From Chitinophaga eiseniae (GTDB taxonomy: Bacteria; Bacteroidota; Bacteroidia; Chitinophagales; Chitinophagaceae): a stretch of DNA of 64,000 nucleotides. The stretch lies in the NCBI RefSeq assembly GCF_900167135.1, contig NZ_FUWZ01000003.1, positions 62,001 to 126,000 of the forward strand, given 5' to 3'. Shown here in pieces: positions 7,426 to 16,871 of this stretch. The notes under the pieces are model-generated. The model had not been told where the DNA came from. It worked only from the letters and a program-made list of their open reading frames with translations, and made no database searches. The translations under genes and the position numbers were made by a program. The first letter of the stretch is position 1. Each line of letters opens with the position of its first letter.

Positions 7426-7445
7426 CCGCAACCGGACCGTTGCGG
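7426..7445 (+). other. Short hairpin in the fecR-susC gap
   Basis: CCGCAAC (7426-7432) and GTTGCGG (7439-7445) form a 7-bp perfect stem with a 6-nt loop in the leader of susC, about 26 bp before its start. No T-run follows, so it is not a terminator; it may affect translation or mRNA stability. Confidence 0.4.
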
Positions 7446-7470
7446 CCAGCAATCGCTCTGTTCAACCAAA

Positions 7471-10400
7471 ATGTTCTACGTTATGAGATTTATCACATTC
7501 CTCCTGCTTGCGCTCTGCCTGCAAAGCAGTGCTGTAGCCTTATCACAGCAGGTCACGCTTTCAGAAAGAAATGCGCCCCTGAAAAAGGTGCTCAAGGAAA
7601 TGGCCGCCCAGACCGGCGTATCCGTGGTGTACAGTGAAACCCTGATGGCTGCCACCAAACCGGTTACTATCGAAGTAAAAAATGTGTCACTGGAACACGC
7701 GCTGGACATAGCACTTCGGGATCAACCGGTACGTTATGTCATCAGCAACGGCCGTATTCTGATCTACGACCGCCAGGGCCGCGCCAACGATTCTACCCTC
7801 ACGGCCACCGGACGGGTCACCAGCGAAAAAGGAGAACCGATCCCCGGCGCCAGCGTGCTCATCAAAGGCACTAACATCGGTACCGCCACCGGCAACGACG
7901 GCCGGTTCGAGATTAAAATCCCCCGGGAGGCCGTCACCCTGATCATCAGCGCCATGGGATTCCAACCCACGGAAATAAGCGCCCAGCTCCGTACTAATAT
8001 GGAAGTGCGCCTGAAAACAGGCACCAAAAGCCTGTCGGAAGTTGTGGTGATGGGCTTCTCCGAAGTGGAACGCCGCCACGTGGCATCATCCGTGGCCCAG
8101 GTGGATGTTAAACTCACCAAAACCCGGCCCATCGCCAAACTGCAGGAAGCCTTTACCGGCACCGTCCCCGGCGTCACCGTTCAGCAAACCACCAACCTGC
8201 CCGGCAGCGTCCCCGGCATCACCATCAGGGGCATCAGCACCCTGCAGAATGCCGGCCCCCTCGTGATCGTGGACGGGATGGAACAAAGCCTCAACGATAT
8301 AGACCCCAACCAGGTGAAAAGCATCACCGTACTGAAAGATGCCGCCTCCGCGTCTATGTACGGCTCCCGTGGCGCCAACGGGGTAATCATCATAGAAACG
8401 GAACGCGGACAGATGGGACGGTTTAAAGTGGAGGTCAACTCATGGGGCGCCATACAGCGGCCTATCGACCTGCCTAAGTTCGTTAACGGTACCGACTACA
8501 TGAAATTAAACAACGAAGCAAGGAACATCCAGGGACAGACCCCACTGTATACAGACGAAGACATCCGCAAAATGGAATCGGGAGAAACACCTTCGGTAGA
8601 CTGGCTCAAAGAAGGCATGCCCCGCAAAGCCAACTCGCAAAACCTCACCATGAGCGTTTCCGGCGGCGGCGGTATCGGCTCCTTCAACCTCATGATGGGC
8701 TACCTCAAAGAAAATGGGCTCAACTCCTACGAAGGCTCCGGTAAATATTCCGCACGCTTCAATACCAATGTGAACATCGCCGATAAATTTGTGCTGCTGG
8801 CAGACTTCTATGCCCACCGCCTGCAGATCAACCGTCTCAAAGAAAACGACGACGGAACCGGCCTGTATGAAAATCTCTGGAAGATGAACCCCACCCAGCA
8901 GATATACTACCCTAACAGCAGTATACCTGAGCATTACATCCTGTACAATGATATGAACCCGATCGCCTCCATCAACCGCGGCGGCTCCCGGAACAACCTG
9001 TACGATTTCAGCTCCGTGAACCTGCGGCCAAGATATAACATCAGCAAACACCTCAGCCTCGAAGGCAACGTGTCTTACCAAATCAGCAAATCTGCCAATA
9101 AACGGGCACGGGAAACCTTTAAATTTTTTGACGGTAACGGCAAACCGGTGAAAATATGGAAAAATGAAGTGGGCGCCGACCAGGACGTAAGCCAAAGCCA
9201 GCTGACCGCCCGCGGACTGCTCAACTACACCGGCAGCCTGCGCCACCAGGCGGATAAAATATACGTCACCGCCGGTTCCGAAGTGATGAGCTTCAACTAC
9301 ACCGACTATAAGGAAATCACCAAAGCTTCTTTCTTCGGTAAACTGAACTACTCTTTTGACAACAGGTACATCCTCGAGTTCACCGCCCGCGGAGACGGCA
9401 GCAGCAAATTCGCACCCGGCAAACAATGGGGCTTTTTCCCCGCAGGCGCCATCGCCTGGAACGTTACCAACGAGCATTTCATGAAGGGCATGGTCAACAA
9501 CAGGATCATCAACAACCTGAAACTGCGCGCCTCTTACGGACTTATCGGCAACGAAAACGTAGCCCCGTACCTGTGGGAAGAGAATGTCAACGAATGGGGA
9601 TGGCTGATGCGCGTACCCAACTTAAACTTCACCTGGGAAAAACAAAAACAGGGCAACATCGGGATAGAATTAACCATGCTCGACAACCGGCTGAGCGTAA
9701 CAGCAGAAGCCTACAAAAAGAACTCCTACGACCTCATCTATTCCAGGTTCCCCGTGCCGCCCATCACCGGCTCCAGCTCCCTCGAAGCCGCCTTTAACAT
9801 CGGGGAAGTGGAAAACAACGGGTATGAAATCTCCGTACAGTGGCAGGATAAAATCGGCAACGTGAACTACAGCATCGGCGCCATGTTGTTCGACAACAGG
9901 AACAAAGTGCTGAAAGCCGGTTACAAGGACGGCGACACCCTCATCTTTAAGGACGATAACGACAAAATCTGGTACAAAGGCATCGCCATCGATAACTACT
10001 ACGGTTATAAAAGCGATGGTTTTTTCCGCGACCAGCGCGATATCGACAATACCCCCGCCAAGCTGCCCAACACCCTCCCCGGCGATATCAAATACATAGA
10101 TCAGAATGGCGACGGTATCATCAACGATGCCGACAGGATCAACCTCGGAGACCCCTTTCCTCACCTGAACTATTCCATCAATCTCAGTTTACAGTATAAA
10201 AACTGGGACTTCAGCCTGTTGGGACAGGGTGTCGGAAAAAGGTCCGGCCGCCTTAACGGCCTCGAAGGCTACCCCATTCTCGTGGATGGCAGCAGTAATT
10301 CACTCGGCAGGCCACAACAGTATTATGCAGACAACCGCTGGACGCCGGAAACGCCCAACAGCAGGTTCCCCAGGGTATGGACCGGCTCCAGCACCAACGC

Positions 10401-10638
10401 CTACCTCAGCGACATCTGGCTGGGCAATGCCGCCTTCTTCCGGGTGAAAGTACTGCAACTGGGATATACATTCCCGTTACAGGGCAAAATGGTCCGTAAC
10501 GTAAGGGTATATGTAAATGCGCAGGATGCCATCACCTTTACCCGGTGGGAAGGACTGGAACCCGAGCGCGACGGCGGCAACGGCAACTACCCCCGCATGG
10601 CGGTGTACAGCCTCGGCGTCAGGGCGACACTGTTTTAA
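7471..10638 (+). CDS. SusC/RagA-type TonB-dependent receptor with STN domain (SusCD-1)
   Basis: A 1055-residue outer-membrane receptor. Signal peptide 1-25 (MFYVMRFITFLLLALCLQSS); Met5 is an alternative start. STN domain about 28-105, which links it to FecR/sigma signalling; CarboxypepD_reg-like domain about 112-190; TonB box region SEVVVMGF; plug about 200-320 with the SusC hallmark LKDAASASMYGSRGANGVIII; the remainder is the 22-strand barrel ending in a terminal phenylalanine. With SusD it imports an oligomeric nutrient using TonB energy. No glycoside hydrolase or peptidase is linked to this cassette, so the substrate is unknown. Confidence 0.95.
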   Translation: MFYVMRFITFLLLALCLQSSAVALSQQVTLSERNAPLKKVLKEMAAQTGVSVVYSETLMAATKPVTIEVKNVSLEHALDIALRDQPVRYVISNGRILIYDRQGRANDSTLTATGRVTSEKGEPIPGASVLIKGTNIGTATGNDGRFEIKIPREAVTLIISAMGFQPTEISAQLRTNMEVRLKTGTKSLSEVVVMGFSEVERRHVASSVAQVDVKLTKTRPIAKLQEAFTGTVPGVTVQQTTNLPGSVPGITIRGISTLQNAGPLVIVDGMEQSLNDIDPNQVKSITVLKDAASASMYGSRGANGVIIIETERGQMGRFKVEVNSWGAIQRPIDLPKFVNGTDYMKLNNEARNIQGQTPLYTDEDIRKMESGETPSVDWLKEGMPRKANSQNLTMSVSGGGGIGSFNLMMGYLKENGLNSYEGSGKYSARFNTNVNIADKFVLLADFYAHRLQINRLKENDDGTGLYENLWKMNPTQQIYYPNSSIPEHYILYNDMNPIASINRGGSRNNLYDFSSVNLRPRYNISKHLSLEGNVSYQISKSANKRARETFKFFDGNGKPVKIWKNEVGADQDVSQSQLTARGLLNYTGSLRHQADKIYVTAGSEVMSFNYTDYKEITKASFFGKLNYSFDNRYILEFTARGDGSSKFAPGKQWGFFPAGAIAWNVTNEHFMKGMVNNRIINNLKLRASYGLIGNENVAPYLWEENVNEWGWLMRVPNLNFTWEKQKQGNIGIELTMLDNRLSVTAEAYKKNSYDLIYSRFPVPPITGSSSLEAAFNIGEVENNGYEISVQWQDKIGNVNYSIGAMLFDNRNKVLKAGYKDGDTLIFKDDNDKIWYKGIAIDNYYGYKSDGFFRDQRDIDNTPAKLPNTLPGDIKYIDQNGDGIINDADRINLGDPFPHLNYSINLSLQYKNWDFSLLGQGVGKRSGRLNGLEGYPILVDGSSNSLGRPQQYYADNRWTPETPNSRFPRVWTGSSTNAYLSDIWLGNAAFFRVKVLQLGYTFPLQGKMVRNVRVYVNAQDAITFTRWEGLEPERDGGNGNYPRMAVYSLGVRATLF

Positions 10639-10686
10639 TCAAACGCTACCGCACCAACGAAAATTTATTTCACTCCACTGCAAAAT

Positions 10687-12297
10687 ATGCATCAGATGAA
10701 AAAAAGACTTATGCTACTGGCATTCCTCTCCGTGCTGCTGCCAGCATGCCAGAAGTTCCTGGACAAGCCGGACCCTACCGCTACCAAATTCGATGAGTTC
10801 TTCAATACAGAAGAAGATCTCCGCCGCGTGGTCTACAGCACCTACCTGGACGTCTTTACCAACAAAGACGACAGAAGGCTGCTTTTCTATATGGAAGACA
10901 GCAAATCGGACAATGCCTACAGCCGGGTGGAAGGCGACAACCACCAACGTATTGCCAACGGCAGCTACGATGCCAATACGAGGGCTTTTGAATATTACTA
11001 CACCATCCACATGAAACACATCGGCCGTTTGAACACCTATCTGAAAAGTATCAATACGCCTTATGTGGAAGATGAGTCCATCCGCACCAAATACAAAGGC
11101 ATACTGGAAGGGCTGCGGATATGGCACTATTTCAGAATAGTGTCCCGCTGGGGAAACGTGCCTTTCTATCTCGAACCTGTGGATATTTCGCAGGTAATAC
11201 AACCCGCCAAATCAAAAGAAGAAATACTGAATACCCTTTTCCCGATGGCGGAAGCCACGGCTAACAGCCTGCCGGATAAAGAGTATAACTCCGACGGCTA
11301 TATGTTTAACAAATACTCGCTCAAAGCGTTGATCATGCGCTACGCGCTGTACAATGGCCGTTACGACCTGGCGGCACGGCTGGCCAAAGAGATTATGGAC
11401 AGCGGCAACTACTCGCTGTATCCGAACTATGCAGACCTGTTCAGCTATAAAGGCGATAAAATCAACAAAGAGTTCATCATCACCATGGACATGCAAAGCC
11501 ATGGCAACAGCGGCACCAACTCGTTCGAACATCTCGGGCCACACTTCCGGACAGGCAAGGGACAATCTTACTCCGTACCGCTAAAATCCCTGGTAGACGC
11601 CTACTGGACACTACAGGGCAATAAAATTGACGCCTGCCCGCTTCATACCAAACAGGAATACGAACTGAACCCCAAACTGAACAGAGATCCCCGCTACACG
11701 GCCAGCATCATGGGCCAGGGTGATATATTCGTCAACGAGCCCATTAACATCTACGACCAGAACAGCCCCATGTTCCATGAAAAAGAACGTGCCAGCCGCT
11801 CCGGTTACTGGTTCAGAAAATTTGTAGACGAAACAGACGCCTTCAAAGGAGATGGTAATATGCACTTCCCGATACTACGGTATGCAGAGGTATTGCTCAC
11901 CTACGCAGAAGCTAAAATCATGACCAGCAACGTAGACAACCTCGCCAAAAGCTGTATCAACCAGCTCAGGACCAGGGCCGGCCTCGATATGAAAGAAGCA
12001 GACGTTACCCTCCCAAAGTATGCTGCCTATACACAGCAGCAATGGATAGAGCTGATCAGAAATGAACGGAGAACAGAACTGGCAGGCGAAGGGGTACGTT
12101 ATGATGATATTTTAAGATGGAAAATCGGTGAGCAGGTGATGACCAAACCCGCCATGGGGCATACCCGTCTGGTAAACGGTAATCTGGTGTCCCTGAAGAT
12201 AGAAGACCGCTCTTTCCAATCGCGGAACTACCTGTGGCCATTCCATTCCGGCAGCTTGAAAATTGAGCCGGGGTTAACGCAGAATCCGGGGTATTAA
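10687..12297 (+). CDS. SusD/RagB-type nutrient-binding lipoprotein (SusCD-1)
   Basis: A 536-residue lipoprotein. The start is 10687 or the ATG at 10696 (MKKRLML). The lipobox is LLPAC, cysteine about residue 20, followed by QKFLDKPDPT as in many SusD proteins. The tetratricopeptide-like helices and SusD family C-terminal pattern (RNERRTELAGEGVRYDDILRW) are clear. It forms the lid over the SusC barrel at the cell surface. It follows susC after 48 bp and is ended by a strong terminator. Confidence 0.94.
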   Translation: MHQMKKRLMLLAFLSVLLPACQKFLDKPDPTATKFDEFFNTEEDLRRVVYSTYLDVFTNKDDRRLLFYMEDSKSDNAYSRVEGDNHQRIANGSYDANTRAFEYYYTIHMKHIGRLNTYLKSINTPYVEDESIRTKYKGILEGLRIWHYFRIVSRWGNVPFYLEPVDISQVIQPAKSKEEILNTLFPMAEATANSLPDKEYNSDGYMFNKYSLKALIMRYALYNGRYDLAARLAKEIMDSGNYSLYPNYADLFSYKGDKINKEFIITMDMQSHGNSGTNSFEHLGPHFRTGKGQSYSVPLKSLVDAYWTLQGNKIDACPLHTKQEYELNPKLNRDPRYTASIMGQGDIFVNEPINIYDQNSPMFHEKERASRSGYWFRKFVDETDAFKGDGNMHFPILRYAEVLLTYAEAKIMTSNVDNLAKSCINQLRTRAGLDMKEADVTLPKYAAYTQQQWIELIRNERRTELAGEGVRYDDILRWKIGEQVMTKPAMGHTRLVNGNLVSLKIEDRSFQSRNYLWPFHSGSLKIEPGLTQNPGY

Positions 12298-12307
12298 TGC
12301 CGGAGAG

Positions 12308-12374
12308 AAAGATCACACATCAGCCGCATATTCCTGTTAACAAGCATATAGGGCTAATGTGTGATCTTTTTTTT
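12308..12374 (+). terminator. Terminator after SusCD-1
   Basis: A 13-bp perfect stem (AAAGATCACACAT at 12308-12320 with ATGTGTGATCTTT at 12357-12369), a 36-nt loop and a T-run to 12374. The large loop is unusual, but the arms and T-run are convincing. Confidence 0.8.
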
Positions 12375-12385
12375 AACTTTACAGT

Positions 12386-12961
12386 ATGCACGAGCAACTG
12401 GTCCGTCTTATTGCCCAAAAAGTAAAACTTTCTGATAAGGAAAGAGACTTGTGCATACAATATTTTGAACCTGTGTTATACCCTAAGAACCGGGTACTGG
12501 AAGAAGAAGGAAAGATCCCCGGCTATCTGTATTTTGTGATATCAGGTTTTGTCCGTTTATTCCATTATAATGACAAGGGAGATGAAATAACATCCCACAT
12601 CAACTGTCCGCCGGGTTTCATCACTTCCTATACTAATTTCATCCATCAAACCAGGTCAGAAGAAAACCTTGAGTCAATTACCGAATGTGAACTTTTACGC
12701 ATTACAAAGACACATCTGGACCTACTCACCCAACAAAGTCCGGCGTTTAAGGACTTCAGCATTCTCGTGTTCCAGCAATCGCTGTCGTATAATGAAAAAC
12801 GCTCGAAGGAACTGGCAACGCTCAGCGCCGAGGAGCGCTATTTAAAACTGATCAACGAACATCCCGAAATACTCCACCACGTTCCAATGCAATACATCGC
12901 GTCCTTCCTTGGAATGAACCCCAAAAGTTTAAGCCGTATCCGGAGACAAATTATTAAGTAA
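12386..12961 (+). CDS. Crp/Fnr-family transcriptional regulator
   Basis: A 191-residue protein with an N-terminal cyclic-nucleotide-binding-like beta barrel (about 20-125, including GYLYFVISGFVRLFHYNDKG) and a long dimerisation helix. The short C-terminal helix-turn-helix is of the Bacteroidota Crp type (MQYIASFLGMNPKSLSRIRR). There are no iron-sulfur cysteines at the N-terminus, so it is not a classical FNR, and the ligand is unknown. An SDR-family gene starts 63 bp downstream on the same strand, a common pairing of a small Crp regulator with the enzyme it controls. Confidence 0.9.
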   Translation: MHEQLVRLIAQKVKLSDKERDLCIQYFEPVLYPKNRVLEEEGKIPGYLYFVISGFVRLFHYNDKGDEITSHINCPPGFITSYTNFIHQTRSEENLESITECELLRITKTHLDLLTQQSPAFKDFSILVFQQSLSYNEKRSKELATLSAEERYLKLINEHPEILHHVPMQYIASFLGMNPKSLSRIRRQIIK

Positions 12962-13024
12962 CATTTGTGAAGTGCTTTTGAATAACCAGGGTTGATCTTT
13001 GCCCTATTATTAAAAACCATTTCA

Positions 13025-14041
13025 ATGGATATGACAAGTAAAAAACTGGCCCTTGTATCCGGCGCCAACGGACACCTTGGCAATAACCTGGTAAGACTTC
13101 TCCTCCAAAAAGGAATCCCGGTGCGTGCTTCCGTCCGTAACATCAAAAACAAAGACTGTTTCAAAGACCTGGACTGTGAAGTGGTACAGGCTGATATTAC
13201 TGACAAGGCCTCTTTTAAAGCCGCGCTGCAAGCCGTAGATACCTTTTACGCAGTAGGCGCCGCTTTCAAATTATGGGCAAAAGACCCCAAAAAAGAAATC
13301 TATGATGTAAATATACAGGGAACCCGAAATACAATAGAAGCAGCCGCAGCCGCAGGGGTGAAAAGAATTGTCTATGTAAGCTCCATCGCCGCGCTGAATT
13401 ACACCCATCTCCCGACGAAAGAAAGCAACGGCTATAATCCGGACCGCCGGGACATGTATTACAACTCCAAAAACGATGGCGAAAAACTGGCATTTCAACT
13501 AGCCGAAGAACACGGGATTGAATTGGTGGCCGTCATGCCGGGAGCAATGATAGGAGGTGAAGCATTCGCCCCGCTGAATGTCTCTTACAATGTGCTAAAG
13601 CTGATTTTAAACAAACAAATACCGGTGGATACCAATATCACCCTGAACTGGGTAGACGTAAAAGATGTGGCTGAAGGCTGTTATCTGGCCGCACAGAAAG
13701 GCAGGCCGGGCCAACGTTATATTCTTGCCAATGAAAAATGTATGACTATTACAGACACTACTAAACTGGCGCAGGAGTTCTACCCGGAGCTGAAATTAAA
13801 AATACCGGGAGCCGTTCCAAAGTTTATGCTTTACGCCATCGCCGGGGTGATGGAAATTTCCGCCAGGATAAGCGGCAAACCGCCTGTGCTCACCACCAAA
13901 GATATTGCCATGTTTTCCGGCCTGCAACAGGATTTTGACATCTCCAGGTCAAGAAATGAATTGGGATTTAACCCGAAGAATAACCGTCAGGTAGTCAAAG
14001 AAGCACTGGCTTACCTGATGACGCATAAGGAGCTATTGTAG
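13025..14041 (+). CDS. NAD(P)-dependent epimerase/reductase, extended SDR family
   Basis: About 338 residues from the ATG at 13025 (MDMTSKK); the longer frame from 12992 lacks similarity. The Rossmann motif GANGHLGNNL is at the N-terminus. The catalytic tyrosine-lysine pair appears as YYNSK (YxxxK) with an upstream SSIAAL serine. The order resembles dihydroflavonol 4-reductase-like extended SDRs, which reduce or epimerise carbonyl substrates with NAD(P)H. The substrate is not predictable. It is probably controlled by the adjacent Crp/Fnr-type gene. Confidence 0.85.
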   Translation: MDMTSKKLALVSGANGHLGNNLVRLLLQKGIPVRASVRNIKNKDCFKDLDCEVVQADITDKASFKAALQAVDTFYAVGAAFKLWAKDPKKEIYDVNIQGTRNTIEAAAAAGVKRIVYVSSIAALNYTHLPTKESNGYNPDRRDMYYNSKNDGEKLAFQLAEEHGIELVAVMPGAMIGGEAFAPLNVSYNVLKLILNKQIPVDTNITLNWVDVKDVAEGCYLAAQKGRPGQRYILANEKCMTITDTTKLAQEFYPELKLKIPGAVPKFMLYAIAGVMEISARISGKPPVLTTKDIAMFSGLQQDFDISRSRNELGFNPKNNRQVVKEALAYLMTHKELL

Positions 14042-14049
14042 TTTATAGC

Positions 14050-14085
14050 GGACAATAGTCCATCTGCTACAGGGGGCTATTGTCC
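14050..14085. terminator. Hairpin between convergent genes
   Basis: GGACAATAG (14050-14058) pairs with CTATTGTCC (14077-14085). It lies between the ends of the SDR gene and the DUF2200 gene. No clear T-run, so it is a weak bidirectional terminator candidate. Confidence 0.4.
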
Positions 14086-14092
14086 ATTGCTG

Positions 14093-14461
14093 TTATCCCC
14101 TCAAAATTTTCTCCATCTTCCGCCCTTTCGCCAGCTCGTCCACCAACTTATCCAAATAGCGGACCTGCTGTGTCAGCGGATTTTGGATCTCTTCTACGCG
14201 GTACCCACATATAACGCCGGTAATCAGTCCCGCATGGGGATTGAGCGTGGCGCGCTGAAAGAAAGTTTCATAGGTCACTTTTTCCTTTATCAGTTCCTCC
14301 AGCTGTTTGTCATCGAAGCCGGTCAGCCAGGAGATCACCTGATGCAACTCTTCCTTTGTTCTGCCTTTCTTCTCCACTTTTGCCAGCAGCAATGGGTATA
14401 CAGCAGCAAAGGTCATTTTGGCGATACGCTGATCGTGTGATAAAGTATTGTTCATACTCAA
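14093..14461 (-). CDS. DUF2200 family protein
   Basis: A 122-residue soluble, mainly helical protein that matches the DUF2200 pattern: HDQRIAKMTFAAVYPLLLAKVEKKGRT near the N-terminus, then ISWLTGFD and a central GLITGVICGYRVEEIQNPLTQQVR. The family is widespread and of unknown function. Start may be at the second methionine (MNNTLSH). It is convergent with the SDR gene and separated from the thioredoxin operon by a terminator. Confidence 0.85.
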   Translation of the reverse strand: MSMNNTLSHDQRIAKMTFAAVYPLLLAKVEKKGRTKEELHQVISWLTGFDDKQLEELIKEKVTYETFFQRATLNPHAGLITGVICGYRVEEIQNPLTQQVRYLDKLVDELAKGRKMEKILRG

Positions 14462-14484
14462 ATATAACGCTGAATACTCAAAGA

Positions 14485-14521
14485 AAAAAGCCTTGTAAAT
14501 GAGTCATTTACAAGGCTTTTT
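14485..14521 (-). terminator. Terminator of the SusCD-2/TlpA operon
   Basis: A 17-bp perfect stem, AAAAAGCCTTGTAAATG (14485-14501) with its complement (14505-14521), 3-nt loop. On the minus strand the last arm ends in a run of T. It starts just beyond the stop codon at 14525. Confidence 0.93.
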
Positions 14522-14524
14522 GCA

Positions 14525-15733
14525 TTACGCGCCGAATATCTCCCGCAGCTTTTTATTCATCGCATCGTCATCCTCTCCCCCGCCGCCATAGCGGCCGATG
14601 ATCATGCCTTGCGGATCAATCAGTATTTTGGTGGGCAGCGAGTGGATGCCGTAGTCGTCGCTGATATCTTCCGGGTTAGGCAGGTTGTTTTTCCGCTTTT
14701 CCCAGTCGAGCCCGCGCAGTACATGTTTCCAGATGCCGATGCCGTCCTGGGTCACTGCTTTTTTCCAGGCGTCGTGATTGGAATCGTCATCCGAGATACC
14801 GATGATTTCAAAGCCTTTGTCTTTGTACTTGCCGTACAGTTCTTTCAGATGCGGATTGCCTTTACGGCAGGGGCCGCACCAGCTGGCCCAGAAGTCTATC
14901 AGCACATATTTTCCTTTGAAGTCAGACAAGCTCAGGGTTTTACCATCGATATCCGTTTTGGTGAAGGTACGCGCTACGCTGCCCGGTGAACCGGCACGCA
15001 GTCCATCCAGTTCCTTTTTTATTTCCAGGCCGTCGGCGCTTTGCTGCATCTCCTGTGACATGCGGGCATAACAGGCCTCCCCTTCTTTCAGTGGCATACT
15101 ACTGATACGGTAACGCAATATCTGTGCGCTTACATAAGAGTTGGGATATTTATCGATGAAAGCTTTGTCAATTTTCTCCATCGCTTCATAATGCGGCTCC
15201 ATCTGGTCTTTCAGCTTTTCCAGCTTATCCTTCAGCGGCTTCAGGGCAGCCTCTGTTTTCTTTGCACGCAGACCGGTGCTGTATTCCTTATTCAACTTTC
15301 CATACGCTTCCGACAGCGGTTGCAGTTTTTTCATGACAGGCGCACGCATGGCATCCAGCGCTTCCTGCTCCAGCTGTACTTTGGACCCGGTGAGTCTGGC
15401 ATCTTTCAGCTTTGCGGTGGCAGACTTCAACTGCAGGTCGCCCGGCTCTATAAAAAAAGACGTCACATTACCTTCTCCGTACATCGCTTTTACTTTGTCA
15501 ACGTACAACCGCGCCTGCGTTGGCTGTGACAGCTCTCCGGTGAAAGTGAATCTGCCGCCACGGGTCATGACGCTGTCCTCTCTGAATTTGTTGGCACTTT
15601 CGGCATAACCGAAATAGATGTAGCGATCAGGCAGTCCTTTGATATCTCCCTTGAGGGTAAAAGGTTGGCTGTTTTGTGCCGATACCTGTAAGGCAGGCAA
15701 CAGGCAAGAAAATAGAATCCAGTTATACTTCAT
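14525..15733 (-). CDS. DUF4369/TlpA-family thioredoxin-like protein 2
   Basis: A 402-residue secreted protein with signal peptide 1-19 (ending VSAQ). The N-terminal DUF4369 domain (about 22-120) begins FTLKGDIKGLPDRYIYFGY. A long charged helical middle (about 125-235) follows. The C-terminal AhpC/TlpA thioredoxin domain (about 255-402) has WCGPCRKGN active-site cysteines and a cis-proline region SLPTKILIDP. Family members act as periplasmic thiol-disulfide reductases. It is the last gene of the SusCD-2 operon, 31 bp after its paralogue. Confidence 0.9.
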   Translation of the reverse strand: MKYNWILFSCLLPALQVSAQNSQPFTLKGDIKGLPDRYIYFGYAESANKFREDSVMTRGGRFTFTGELSQPTQARLYVDKVKAMYGEGNVTSFFIEPGDLQLKSATAKLKDARLTGSKVQLEQEALDAMRAPVMKKLQPLSEAYGKLNKEYSTGLRAKKTEAALKPLKDKLEKLKDQMEPHYEAMEKIDKAFIDKYPNSYVSAQILRYRISSMPLKEGEACYARMSQEMQQSADGLEIKKELDGLRAGSPGSVARTFTKTDIDGKTLSLSDFKGKYVLIDFWASWCGPCRKGNPHLKELYGKYKDKGFEIIGISDDDSNHDAWKKAVTQDGIGIWKHVLRGLDWEKRKNNLPNPEDISDDYGIHSLPTKILIDPQGMIIGRYGGGGEDDDAMNKKLREIFGA

Positions 15734-15764
15734 CTGATGTTATTTTTAAAGTTATACTCGTTTT

Positions 15765-16859
15765 TTACTGAAGTGTCTCCGCCAGTTTCTTATGCAGGCC
15801 AGCACCTCTCAGGTCTTTAGCGATAATGATCCCCTGCGGATCGATGAGGAAAGAGCAGGGAATAGCCTGTATACCGTATTGCTGCGCCACCTCGTTGCGG
15901 AACCCTTTTAGATCAGACACCTGCATCCAGGGCATACCATCCTGTTTGATGGCTTCCTTCCATTTGTCGGCTTTATCGTCCAGCGATACGCCCACCACCG
16001 TGAAATTCTTATCCTTAAATGTATTGTAAGCCTTTAACACATTGGGATTCTCCGCCCTGCAGGGGCCGCACCAGCTGGCCCAGAAATCCAGCAGCACATA
16101 TTTGCCTTTGAAATCGGACAGGCGTACCGGTTTGCCGTCAACGTCCGCCTGTGTAAAATCGATCATCGGTTGACCGACAGCGCTTTTCTTCAGTACTTCC
16201 AGTCTTTTGCCCAGGCGGGTACCGGCGGCCGACTGCTGCGCTGCCGGCGCCAGCTGACGGTACAGGCTGTCCAGCGGTGCATATTCGCCGATAACGGCCA
16301 TATCTGCGATAAGGCTCACACTCACCGGGCTTTCAGGATGTGCGGCGATGTATTGTCTGCTGCGTTCCCGCCGTTGCATACGCAGGGATTCCAGTTTGGC
16401 TTCCAGCGCCGCTTTAGCGGTATCATTGTCTTTCACTGCAGGAAACTGATGATACAGCGTATCCTCTCTTTCAGTGATATCAGCGATCAGCTGCTGATAG
16501 TTCTCATAAGCCTCCTGGGTAGCAGAACCGGTGATCTTCGCCTTGTCCAGCGAATCCATATTACCGGTGAGCGTCACCGCAGCGTTTTCCATAAACAGTT
16601 CCATGTAGCGGGAAGAAGTACCGATATAGATTTTCTGCGGTTCGGCGATAACACCCGTCCAGGTGAACTTACCATCTTTTACCGGTACCGTATCCGTCTT
16701 GGCGGAATCAGCCACCGGTATGGAGATGAAGACAACGGAGTCTTTCAGTCCTGTTAGTTCAGCAGTAAGCGTGGCATGTGGTGTGGCGGCCTGTTTACAG
16801 GCGGTTGCCAGCAACAGGGCGGCTAAAAAAGTTTTTGTGTGGAGATGCATCGTTAACAT
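15765..16859 (-). CDS. DUF4369/TlpA-family thioredoxin-like lipoprotein 1
   Basis: A 364-residue lipoprotein. The start is 16859 or the ATG at 16850 (MHLHTK); the lipobox is LLATAC, cysteine 21 from 16859. The DUF4369 domain spans about 30-120, a helical middle 125-215, and the thioredoxin domain about 220-364 with WCGPCRAEN and IPCSFLIDP. It starts 12 bp after susD and precedes a paralogue. Why two envelope thioredoxins sit with a SusCD pair is not known; they may keep thiols of the imported ligand or of partner proteins reduced. Confidence 0.9.
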   Translation of the reverse strand: MLTMHLHTKTFLAALLLATACKQAATPHATLTAELTGLKDSVVFISIPVADSAKTDTVPVKDGKFTWTGVIAEPQKIYIGTSSRYMELFMENAAVTLTGNMDSLDKAKITGSATQEAYENYQQLIADITEREDTLYHQFPAVKDNDTAKAALEAKLESLRMQRRERSRQYIAAHPESPVSVSLIADMAVIGEYAPLDSLYRQLAPAAQQSAAGTRLGKRLEVLKKSAVGQPMIDFTQADVDGKPVRLSDFKGKYVLLDFWASWCGPCRAENPNVLKAYNTFKDKNFTVVGVSLDDKADKWKEAIKQDGMPWMQVSDLKGFRNEVAQQYGIQAIPCSFLIDPQGIIIAKDLRGAGLHKKLAETLQ

Positions 16860-16871
16860 TTAAAAAGTGAA

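Noticed and set aside
8506..9477. A 323-codon open frame on the minus strand, opposite the first susC
   Set aside because: It lies fully inside a well-supported susC gene, has no family pattern and is glycine/valine-rich like a reverse-complement shadow of GC-rich coding sequence.
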